Positions 35,801 to 47,800 of a stretch of 64,000 nucleotides of DNA are shown piece by piece. Within the stretch, counting starts at the first letter, position 1; each line of letters opens with the position of its first letter. Origin of the DNA: Arcuatula senhousia (lineage: Eukaryota; Mollusca; Bivalvia; Mytilida; Mytilidae); the NCBI GenBank assembly GCA_963971305.1, contig OZ020303.1:41032106-41096105 (forward strand). Reading direction: 5' to 3'. The position numbers were made by a program, and so were the translations under genes. Below the pieces are notes generated by a model. It did no database searches, was not told the origin of the DNA, and saw nothing but the letters and a program-made list of their open reading frames with translations.

Positions 35801-38800
35801 TGTTTGTAAATTTTTTGCATTTGGAAAATTTCAATACATGTTTTAAATGTTAGTGTCATAGGGCGCTTTCCATTATGCAGTTTGCACCAGTTGAACCTTA
35901 GATTCATGTTCCATTACCCAGTTCGGCACAAGCGGTTTACATCAGAAGACGAACCGGTGACGACACAAAATAAACCGGTAAGAACCGCATAATGGAAAGC
36001 AACCCTGATGTTTGCTTCAAATGTACACAGCAAAAATAAAAAGAATAAGCCAATATGAAAAAAAAATCTTAGATCTCATCCCCTCCCACCCTGTTTTTTT
36101 TTTCAGCCGCATGAAACTGTTTTGGGCAAATTATACATGTTTATTTTTATCAATTCTCTTCAAATGACAGAAAATTCTATCAAAATCGATCAGAAATGAA
36201 AAAAAAAAATTTGCTTGCCTCCTAATTTTTTTCAAAAAATTTGTTTTGAGAATCTGGGAATTATTTTATTATTGTGGCCTTATATATGTCTACTGATTTT
36301 GTCTAAAGTTTTTCATACTTATGATATCCATGGTATTTGATTGCCAGATTGGTAGTCCTTTGTTTCTTTCGTACCATTAAATATAAGAAAACAAAATTTG
36401 TGAGAGAGTTTTCATTTTATCAACTAATCTCGTCTGCGAAGCAGAGCAGGACATAGATTTTTACTTTATCGGCGCTGGCGGTGATGGCGTCGGCGTTAAC
36501 TTTTTGGTTAAGGTTTTATGAGCACCTCCATATCTCAAGAACTATAGGTCCTAGGTCGATGAAACTTGGTACATGTATGCATATGCCCCAGTAGTAGCTT
36601 AGCACATTTGCATCCCTGTCTTTTGACCTTGACCCTGATTTTCCGGTTGAATGACTTCGACAATTTTCAATACATATAATAGCAATGTTAAGGTTTTGTG
36701 AGCACCCTCATACATGTATCTCAAGAACTATAAATCTTGATTGATGAATTTAAGATTGATGAAACGTGGTATGCATAACATAGCACAGTTGCATCCCCAT
36801 CTTTTGACCTTGATCTTGATTTTCTGGTTGAGTGACTGATTATTTTTATTGCATATATTAGCAATGTTCAAGTTCTATAAACACCTTTTGATCTGAGAAA
36901 CTGAAAATCCTTAAAATTGCAAAATATAGTGGAAGTAAGAAAAAATTATTGTTTCTGATAGTGCCGGCAGGCAAGACATACTTTAGTGTTAACTCTTGTC
37001 GTTATTAAGATTTTTCATTTATAAAAAAGAGAATCTCTCAAACTCCATTTTCGATAAAAGCCCCCTAGTTTATGACACAGCATGCTGACTTTAAATCAAC
37101 TCATTCTATTTTGACTTGAAATTATTAGATGACGTCAATCGCCTTTAGAAAATGTCTTAACAAGATGCTGTAGGCTTCATCTAAATTAGCCGAAAGAATA
37201 ATTCTTCAATGGGCTGAGTGGTTATAATGGCATGTTTTATGGTAAAATTTTTAGTGACCATTTTTTTTTTATAATAAATCATAAATTTGCAATGAAGTTA
37301 AAACACTAGGATCCTGACTTTAAAATCTTTTGCAATTAAAAAACAATTATGTTAGCTAAGGCATAAAGGGATCATTGTCTATAGCAAGGCTAGAGAATTT
37401 TTGTCTCCTGCTCGTCTAAGTAAGGGATTAGCTCCAAAGTCATGACACAATAGAACGCGATAGAAAAATCTACTTGATCAAAAGGCTAGAAGGAGACGGC
37501 ATAATGTGATGAATAGGATTAATGATAGAAAATTATAGGATATATTTTTAATGGTGTTTTTTATCCCTGGGGTTTTTATCCAATAAAAGATAATCATGTC
37601 AGGATAGACCGTTTTTGGTTTTTGTAAGACTTATAGATTTATCTGTTAAACTCATAAATTACTAGAAAAAACTTTGAAACACATTTTAACAAAAATAACT
37701 GTTTTCGAAGAAAGTTAACATTTTAGTCCCGAGACCATCTTTGTTCACCAACTGGGTCTCAAATTTTCTCCTTGACTCATCTCTATGGCAAAAATCAGCA
37801 GATTTTAACTCTCTTGGCCTTTAACAGGTCGAAGATTTTACCTTTTAAGGATAATGTTTTCGTCAAACTTTTAACCAATAGTTTTTGAGAGAGTATAAAT
37901 AAATATGATCGCCAACACGTGCTTTTTATGAAAAAAATGAATATAACATGACTCGCAAAACAAATCTTTAAAATGAGCGGTGAAAAAAATGGTTGTTGTA
38001 TTTGTATTAATGTCATATTAAAAATAAACATATTAAAGAAACACTTTTTCACCCAAACAGCTTTGACAAGTAGGGAGATTTTATGGCCATGTTTACCCTT
38101 TTGGTTGTCCATTGACCAATACACTTAATAAAATAGAAGTCAATAAGTGGAACACAACATTACTTTATAAGGAGAATTTACCTATGTTAAACAAAATAAC
38201 GTTTAAAACCAATTATATTTGGTAGTTGAGAAATATGAACGAGGAAGTTAAAGAATACATGTTTATGTTGGGAACTTTTCTATCAAACCAACGAAAAAGT
38301 TTTACCACTTTTCCCCATTTGAAAGGTCAATCTTTTACAATTTTGATTTATTAATAGGTCAAACGAAATCTAGAAAACCCGACCTGTTTAATGGTTTGCA
38401 AAGATGATAATACAAACAATGTACATGATAAAAAACTTCTGTTGAAAACAACTAGCAGTCCAGTAGCTAAGGTTTGCTTAGTGTAAACATTCTGTGGTTT
38501 CAGTGAGAATCAACTTTCGTGGTTTGGGTGGGTAATGGTCGACCAATTGAAACATAAGAATTAACAGCATGTGTTATTTTTTAGCAACGATTCATATAAG
38601 TTACATGAACAAACCATGAAAATACATGTATATGAATTCACAGTATTTGTTAATATTGGTTTGGAAGAGAAAGCTATACACTGATTTGAATCCATCTCCA
38701 ATTTACAGCTTTCAAGGCTGTGTCTCCATTGAGCCAAATACTCCAGCTGAACTTATAAAGGGGTCTCTAATGTGCATGGGGTATTTGCTATGGCCGTCAC

Positions 38801-41800
38801 CTTTGACAACAGTTTTTCAGTTATTCCAAAAGACTAGCATTAGTTTTTGGGCCATGATCTTCACAAATAATATCAAGAGAGAGTTGGAAAATTGGTCCAT
38901 GAAATTTGTACTCCTCATTCCCCTGATGCTGATAAACCACTAACCTTGGTGATAGTAGCCTTACATGTATAACCACTAAATGACTAGCCATCAGGCCTTC
39001 TTGTGCTTCATCTCTTTATGCTCAAGTTTTTCTCTGAATCTAATATTAAAACTCTTCTATCAGCTGTTTTCAAAACAGTTCTGTAATTCAGACCTCCATC
39101 TTCTGTTTCAAAAAAAGGTATTACAATATGTTATTTGATCATATCAGACCACATTTTCATCATAAAATTGTCATTTTTTGCACTTAGACAGAGCTAATCA
39201 GTTCAAGGATCTCAGAAATCAATTTATTCTGAAAAATGGTGTAAACTTATTAATTGATAGGTGTCATATCATAAATTGATGATGACTTTGTACTATTAAA
39301 TTAGTCCATTGATCAATAGCATTACATTATTTGCTTTGTTAATGGCCTTTTTCCTACCCTGTCTATTTACCCTGAATCTGAAGACTCATTTGGGTATCAT
39401 TTCATCATTAATTAGAATAGGAAATGTTAGAACATTTCTGCTTAAATAGATGTTTATTGAATTCCGATTTGTGAAGAAATAAATTTCAATAAGCTGCACA
39501 AATCCCCAGCTATAGGAATTTACCATAGGAATAAGTGAAATGGTTACATTGCTAGATTTAATGAAAGAAGTTGTCAGTCAGTATAATGATGTATGGAAAA
39601 ATCAATCCGGTAAAGACTTTGACGCATATCTGATAAAATCAAAATGGAGAGCTGACTGTCATGTCGTGGTAAATGTATATATATACCACCATATATTGAA
39701 TATTTTCAAAATTGCACAACAACATAATTTAAGAAGACATTGTCACTTACAGGAGTTCTCTAAGAAACCATATTAAGTGTCAATTGGCAAAGCTGAAACA
39801 AGTCTGATTAATTTATTGTTAGAATAATTTGTTACTGAACTACCCTTTTCCCTTGTTTTCTATGTCTTAATTAACTTGTCAACTAAATATTAACCCTAAG
39901 GACACCAAGTTGCAGCGAAACGGAAAGGAAAATCGACTGATCTTGTTTCTTTTGTTGTTGAGCAGTTTCTGTAAGGTTTTTTATGATCATTGGGAAAAAA
40001 GCTCGGTCACGTGATACAAATAGATATGTCGGTGTTTCTCTTTCTCTGAAAAAACAATGGATTTTGGATAATTAGATTGTGATTTTGGACTTATAATTTC
40101 ATAAAACCGTAAATATTACAGTAGATGAACGATATGTCGGATAAGATTTAATTTTGGGAATTCGGTTCTTAAAACCCATTTTTGACTTTTTCTTCGTATT
40201 ATAATTTATAATCGTTCATTGTGACCAGGCCTGTATGCCCAGGGGTGATGATTGTGTTTATTGAGAGCAGTTCACGATCGCCTTAATGAAATTGGACTTT
40301 GGACTTTTGATAGTAATCGTAGTAAAATTGAACTCTTCACCTCACTGTTTGGCCAATCAGATCCGCCTATCATGTCGACCAAATCAACGTCACAAGTTTT
40401 GAGCGAAAATAGAAATGTCATTGAGGCTCCAAACGAGAACTCTCTACTTAATCTTATCTTAGAGATGGTAACCAAAATAGAAGGGAGAATGGAGAGCATG
40501 GAAAGTAACTTTGGAAAAAGACTCGACGAAATGAGACAAGATTTTCTATCGGTCTCAGCACGAGTAAGAACACTCGAAGAGAAAACTTCCGACATGCACA
40601 ACAGAATAACGGAATGTGAAGGAGGCTGTCAAGGATTAAGCAACCTTTTTGATGATTTGAACACTAGAATCCAAAAGAACACACGAAACACTATACACCA
40701 GGACATTAGAATAAAAGACTTAGAAGAAAGGCCAATTGTCCAGCCTGTAATTCAACCAGTCACCGAAAATGAAACAATCTGTAACCTTAAGTCTCAACTA
40801 TCGGAACTCCAGGATAAGGTTCTAGATCTCCAATGCCGAAGCATGAAAAACAATTTAGTTTTCTCAGGTATAGCTCATACACCAAATGAGAATACTGAAA
40901 ATAAACTTCGTGGCTTTCTGAACCAGCTTTTAGGTATAAGTCACTTCATTGAATTTGGTAATGTTCATAGGTTTGGACGCCGTGGCCGAAACAATGCCCG
41001 ACCTATAGTTGCACGCTTCATCTACCATAAAGATTTAGAACTAGTTTTACAAAGTGCATATCGACTACGAGGGACTCCCTTTGGGATTAGTGAACAGTTC
41101 CCAACTGAAGTTGTAAACCAACGCAAAAAACTGTTTCCCGTACTAAAAGAAGCAAGGCGAGAAGAGCGAGATGCAGTCTTAGTCCGCGATAAGCTTTATA
41201 TTGACGGAGAACTCTATACTCCCCCAGCTGAGAATGTGCCACTGCAACGCTCACCTAGAGCAAAGTTCACACCAGAAATCATAGCTGAAAGGGAGCGGGG
41301 GAACACCCCAGAGAAATTTCGAACCCCAGTGAACCCAAAGAAGAGACAGAGACAAGGTTCATCCCCACCTACCGATATTCCTGAAGTCATCACCTAGGAC
41401 AGCTCGGGAGACCGTTGTTTGTTTAATGACATTACTTTTGTAAATAAAGAAAATGAATTATTATGTCACTTAGAAAATGAAAATTGTATTAGTATAAATC
41501 AAAATAATACCATGATCAATTGTCTTAATAATTCCGTTAGCTCTGGTGATGATGTTAAAGTAAGCCATTCTCACTCTGCTGCAAACTCTTTTAATCTGAT
41601 TCAAACTGAAACTCCACTTATTAATTCTTTTGATAATAAAATCCTATCTGATGAACCTAAATTCGAACAAAGCTACTCTTGCAATGCGTCATTTACCGAC
41701 AACCCTCAAAACGACCGATGTTTATCACAAGAGAAAATAAAAATACTGTCATTAAACTGTTGTGGCATTAACAAAAGATTAAAATATCCTGAATTCGAAG

Positions 41801-44800
41801 ACTTAGTAAAAAGTCATGACATTTTATGTATGGTCGAAACAAAAACTGATGATCAAGATATAATAAAACTGCCAGGGTATATTTTCAAACTGAAAAACCG
41901 TAAAAAGATCGCAAAGGTTAAATCAGGTGGAATCATGTTAGGCTATAAAGAAAAGTTTGAAAGGTTCATAAAACCTATTGAAACTGACTGTAAATTTGTA
42001 CTTTGGTTCAAAATTGATTCAACAATACTTGGCCTTGATAATGATGCTCTTTTTGGTATTGTTTATATCCCTCCCGAATATACAAGTTATTCATCACCAG
42101 ATGCTTTCAGTGAAATTGAAAATGAATTTTTGTCCTTGTCATCAAAGTACAAAAACGTAGCTCTATTTGGCGACTTCAATAGCCGAACTTCTAACGAAAG
42201 TGATTTTATTCAATTTGAAGATAATGATCATTCAAACACTGCAAAAGAATTTATTGAAAATGGTGTCATTTTTCTAGATTCAGCTGGTATTACTCGTGAA
42301 CGAAAGAATAAAGACTTAGCAAAAAATAGGTTTGGTTCACTGCTATTAGATTTTTGTAGAGGGAATAACTTTTTCATACTAAATGGAAGGATTGAAGGTG
42401 ACAAGGACGGAAATTATACTTGCAGAAATGCAAGTGTGGTTGACTATTGTATAAGTAATGCTTTTTTTGTAAATAGATTTTTTAGCTGTCATGTTTTAGA
42501 ATTTTCAAAATTGTTTTCTGATGTACATTGTCCACTGTCTATTTGTATTAATTGTGCTATGAAAAATGACGACGTTGAAGAAACAATTCTCAAAGAAGGG
42601 CCCAACACTGTAAATATTAAAAAATGGGATGGTAGCAAAGTCAATGACTTTCAAAGAAATATAAATAGGACTCAGAAAGATATCTTGATTGATAAACTAC
42701 AGGGGAGAAATACTAATATGACACCTAACGAAATTAATTCTATAGTGGAACAACTTGGTGAAATCTTTATTGAAAGTGCAAAAACAACTTTTGGGACCTA
42801 TCAACAACATAAAAAGAAAATAAATAATAAAGTAAATCACAAACCTTGGTTTAATTTTGAATGTAAATTTGCGAGACAAAACTATAGGAAATTCAAGCGT
42901 AAATATTCAAAACATAAGACCGAAATAGATAAAATAAGGCTATCAGAATCAGAAAAGCTTTATAAAAAGATAATGGACAAAAGTCAAAAGGACTACTCCG
43001 AAAATATGTCAAAAAAACTTAAAGGCATGAGAAAAAAAGATTCAAAGGAGTTTTGGAAAGCTTTGAGAAGAGATAATTTTAAAAAGCAACCAAACATCCC
43101 CATCGAAAAGTTATTTGAGTTTTTTAGAGATTTAAATGAGGAACCCAATAATAATAATATTAATTTTCCTGACTTAGACGACCAAGTATTAAATCAGATA
43201 AATGATGAAATTAACATGTACATCGAAAAGGAAGAAATTTTAAAATGTATTTCGACTCTTAAGAATAATAAAGCCAGTGGAGAAGACAAAATAATTAACG
43301 AGTACATAAAATCAACATCAAATGAGTTTATTGAAATTTATGAAAAGTTGTTCAATCTAGTATTCGAAACAGGAATAGTACCCGAAAGCTGGCTTATTGG
43401 AAACATCAAACCTATTTACAAAAATAAAGGAGATAGTAAAAACCCAAAAAACTTTCGTCCTATTACGATAGTTAGTTGTTTAGGAAAACTTTTTACTGCT
43501 GTTCTTACAAACAGATTAAATAAATATTCTGAAAACTTCTCCGTCCTTAATGAAAACCAAAGTGGTTTCCGTCAAGGTTACTGCACTATCGACAATCTTT
43601 TTACCTTACATGGACTATTCGAACTTCTTAACTGAAAAAAAAGAAACTTTTCTGTGCCTTTATAGACTTTGAGAAAGCCTTCGATAAAGTGTGGCGATCT
43701 GGCTTGTGGCATAAATTAATACTAAATAATATAAATGGAAAAATGCTTAATATTATTCAGAACATGTATAAAAACATTAAGTCTAATATTGTCTTTAACC
43801 ATGAAAAATCTGACTATTTCCCTTGTAATAATGGGGTGAGACAAGGTGAAAATATGTCCCCTTTCCTATTTGCCGTTTTTTTGAATGATTTAGAATCTTT
43901 CCTAGAAAATCAAAACAACATCGGCCTGGTATCCATTTCTGAAGATTTAGAATCAATTTTAGGGGTGTACGCAAAATTATTTGCACTCTTATACGCAGAC
44001 GATACAGTTCTTATGTCTGAAACAGCAGAGGGCCTCCAATCACAATTAAACAGCTTCTACGATTACTGTAGTGAATGGCAACTTACTGTTAATATAGAAA
44101 AAACTAAAATTTTATGTTTTGCAATCGGTAGATTACCAAATAATTTGCGCTTTGTATACGCAAATAAAGAACTAGAAATTGTCAAGGATTTTAACTACCT
44201 TGGAACCAAATTAAATAAAACTGGTAATTTTAACTTGGCAATCAAAGCACAAGCAGAAAAGGGAACAAAGGCAATGTATGAAGTCTTTAAATTGGGAAAG
44301 TATCATAATCTATCAATTTCTTGTCAGTTAGACTTATTTGATAAAATGGTTAAGCCAACACTGTTGTACGGGTGCGAAACTTGGGGCTTCAAAAATTGTC
44401 ATATAATTGAAAAGGTTCATCTGAAATTTTGCAAACTTTTACTTAATTTAAAATCGTCTACGCCAAACTGTTTTGTGTATGGCGAATTAGGAAGATTTCC
44501 TTTATATCTTGACATTAAATTAAGAATGGTATCATATTGGTCAAAATTATTGTCTGGAAAACAGACAAAACTATGTGTATTAATTTACAAGCTTATGTTA
44601 CATCTGTTTAATACCCAAAATGTAAATTTTTCTTGGCTTGGACACATCAAAAGTATTTTTAACGAATGTGGATACACTCATATTTGGAACTCGCATTTCT
44701 TTCGAAGCTCTGAATGGTTAAAGAAAAGAATTATGGAAAGTTTAACTGATCAGTTTCGACAAAGCTGGCATGACGAAATTCAAAATTGCTCAAAAGCCGC

Positions 44801-47800
44801 AAATTATAAGATTTTCAAAGACACTTTAGAGTTTGAGCAATATTTTGAAACATTGAACAAAAAAGATTCTATAACACTTTGTAAATTTAGAACATGTAAT
44901 CATAAACTTCCTGTTGAAACGGGAAGATGGAACAACGTTGAACGACAAAATAGAAAATGTAACTTATGTAATAGAAGTATTGGAGACGAATTTCACTATA
45001 TCTTAGAATGTGAATGCTTATTAGATGAACGAAAGAAATTGATCAGTAAACAGCTAATTAGAAACCCAAATATCTTAAAGTTCAAGGATATTATGGAAAC
45101 AAAAAATATATCAAAATTAAACAAACTTTGTAAATTTATAAAAATCATAAATAAAAAAACGTGTCCTCCCGGCTAAACTTCACTATTTCTATATATCATA
45201 TCAATGAATGTGTTATGTGTATTTTTGTGTTACTGTTCTGTGTTGTATTGTGTGTCTGTAATGTTGTATATATTGTACATAGTATTTCTCTGTACCTAAA
45301 TGCTTGGTTTATGAGAATAAAGTTATATAAAAAAAAAAAAAGAGCCTGTTGTCATTGACAAATTGTTCTTGCTTAAGCAGGGAAACAATCAGATTTTGGT
45401 TTGTTTTGTTCCGACTCTCTTCCTCTGAACAATTTGTCTGAGTTTAAGTCTTGGCGTTATTTGTTTTGTCTGAAAATCACAAGAGTGATAAGGCTTTTTT
45501 CTTAGATTTGATACAAAATGTTAATTAGAATTATTTCTTATTGTTCATACTGACAAAAGAGACAGTTGTAATTTGACCAAATCAGAACAGTGGGCTACTG
45601 GAACTAATTAGATCAGGTTACCCCATCAGCAGAGTTGAAAATGTTAGATGACTGAGAAAAAAATCATTCAATTCTGTATCTGCATAAGTTAATTATAATT
45701 TTCCTGCAAACCTGTGTTTCTCAAAAATGTCTAAGATCAAAGGGCCATAACTCAATAATAATTTGTAAATCAAAATTTCCTAGTCATATATTCACAACTT
45801 CAAACCAAGTTTCTATTACTTCAGATGAGTTGAGGAGATCTAAAATAAAAAATGATGGACTGGACAAAACTCAAATGTAGACCCACCAGTGGGTAATCTA
45901 ATGTAACAATTATTTTGTTATTATTAATGTAAGAATGTGGTTTCATTATTCTTTGTGGGCCACAGTGTGGTATCAATTTTCATCAGTTGCCTTCAGACCC
46001 TCAAATTTGATACCCCAGGAAAAGGAAATTTAACATTGGTCTGTATTCTGCAGATTTCAGAACCACAAATTTTAATTTAATCTACTTACTAATCCTTTTC
46101 ATCAAACCACGAAAAATTGGTAACCACAGATTAAATGAATCCACAGTACCAGTAGTGTTGGCCATCGGAGAGGAGTGTGTTTTTGGGTGCAATAAAAAAA
46201 AGATAAAGGAAAAACTCTTTAGGAATTGTACCAAAACCCACCAAAATAAGGCCAATTTTAGAAAAATTTACTTCTCTCAGACCCTCCCAGACATTCCCCT
46301 TGCCAGAAATCTAGCGATGGCCCTGTTTTTTTTTGTTAGCTTGTTGATAGCTTTTTAGATCTGTTGTTTTTGTCTAACGTATATTAAATAAAGTTGTCAG
46401 CCATGCTTTCAGTATAGACAGATTTCAGGGTATGTAGTATTGTAATATCATATTTTCAGTTTATTTAAATTATATATCTTTTAGTGTAGCTCTTATACAT
46501 GTAATAAGAAATTGACAAAACAAATTATAAATGATAAGGTGTGCATGATCTTTTGATCGAAGGAGCAGGTGGTATTTACCTTCCCATTCATGAAAATTGT
46601 CGTTCACAGTTTTATAAGAGACTGCTAATTACTTTTATTATTGACTATATAGTATATGTCACCTGCTTTAAGTTGACTATACTTTTGTTTTCTTATGCAA
46701 TGTTTTTTTTGGTTTACAGGTTTACAAAACCAACTATTCCAAATATATAATAATTAGTAGCAATTAATATGTTAATTGCTCAAAAAGCTTCATCATCTTA
46801 TGATTTTTAATGATAATTTAAATAATATGTTTGTAAATTGATATAAGAGTTTCTTGAAATAGAAGGTCTTAGTCACAGGTTAAATTACCTTTTTGCATGA
46901 TGCACAATAAATTTCCAGCACCTGTTTTTTGTCTTATGAATAAGTCATTGAACTCTTACTAATGTCACCAGTCATAAAATCTGAAGCCATATATAACCTG
47001 TTGTGTAACCTGTACTGCCTTCTTACATTTTGTTATATAAAATGCCGATGGGGGCACATAATAAATCATCCATATATGACCTGTTCTAATGCTTATTGGG
47101 TCATTGAATATTAGTTTTCCATATTTCAACAAACATTGAATCATGTATATTCCAACATCTGTTTTTACTTTACTTTACTTTAAATGCCCAAAAAGAGTAG
47201 GGGTATAATTATTTCTTCCGTAAATAAACTTTTTTCAGTGTGAGATGACCAGGCTGAAATGCGAGCACGTGCAGCCATCTCAAACTGGTCAATTAACCAA
47301 TAAAAACCTGCTTTTGATATTGATTGATGATGTTGACTAATGAAATGTGATGTTATTTAAAACTTCAGTTTTTAGAATGAAATCACCTATTTAGGTTTCA
47401 GTATATAAAAATCTGATTTTTACAGAAGAAAAAGGTACTTACACATGTTCTTGGAAAGCCCGCAATGATCTTTCACTCGTGATAGAATTTTTGGGGTCTT
47501 TTGGCTCATTCGGCTGCGCTTCACTCACAAAAAAACTGAAACATTTTCTATCACTTGTGAAAGATCAGCCGGTCTTTTCCAAGAACTTATGTAAGAACCT
47601 GTAAGTCTGCTTGGTCTGTTCACATTTCTTGTTAGCACATTACTTTTTCTATGTTACTTGTTGGATTGAGTAAAAACTTTACATGAAGAGAGTTCATCAT
47701 ATGGAGAAGCACATGGAGAAATCTCATTACTTTCTAAAAATCATTTCATGTTGCAGATGTAATTCTAAACATGCAGCACTATCAATTGGCTGAGTCGTTT

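Larger units (their letters stand above)
39990..45341 (+). mobile_element. non-LTR retrotransposon (LINE), nearly full length, sense to PDE7
   Basis: Two ORFs, a polyadenylation signal AATAAA (45316-45321) and a 13-base A tail (45329-45341) define a LINE. The 3' boundary is firm. The 5' boundary is approximate: sequence from about 39990 (CTCGGTCACGTGATAC) looks like its 5' UTR, but no target-site duplication matching the 3' flank (GAGCCTGTTGTCATTGAC) was found. ORF1 is L1-like; ORF2 has an APE-type endonuclease, a YADD reverse transcriptase and a C-terminal CCHC motif. The clade cannot be fixed by eye (L1/Tx1-like ORF1, CR1/Tx1-like ORF2). The well-kept frames imply a fairly recent insertion. 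Confidence 0.85.

Noticed and set aside
38626..38943. 105-codon open frame in intron 3
   Set aside because: No domain, no splice signals matching the PDE7 phases, no repeat support.
39540..39776. 78-codon open frame upstream of the LINE
   Set aside because: It resembles no LINE or host protein and is not in phase with flanking PDE7 splice sites; probably chance.
40252..40371. N-terminal extension of LINE ORF1
   Set aside because: The frame is open but has no ATG before 40372 in this frame.
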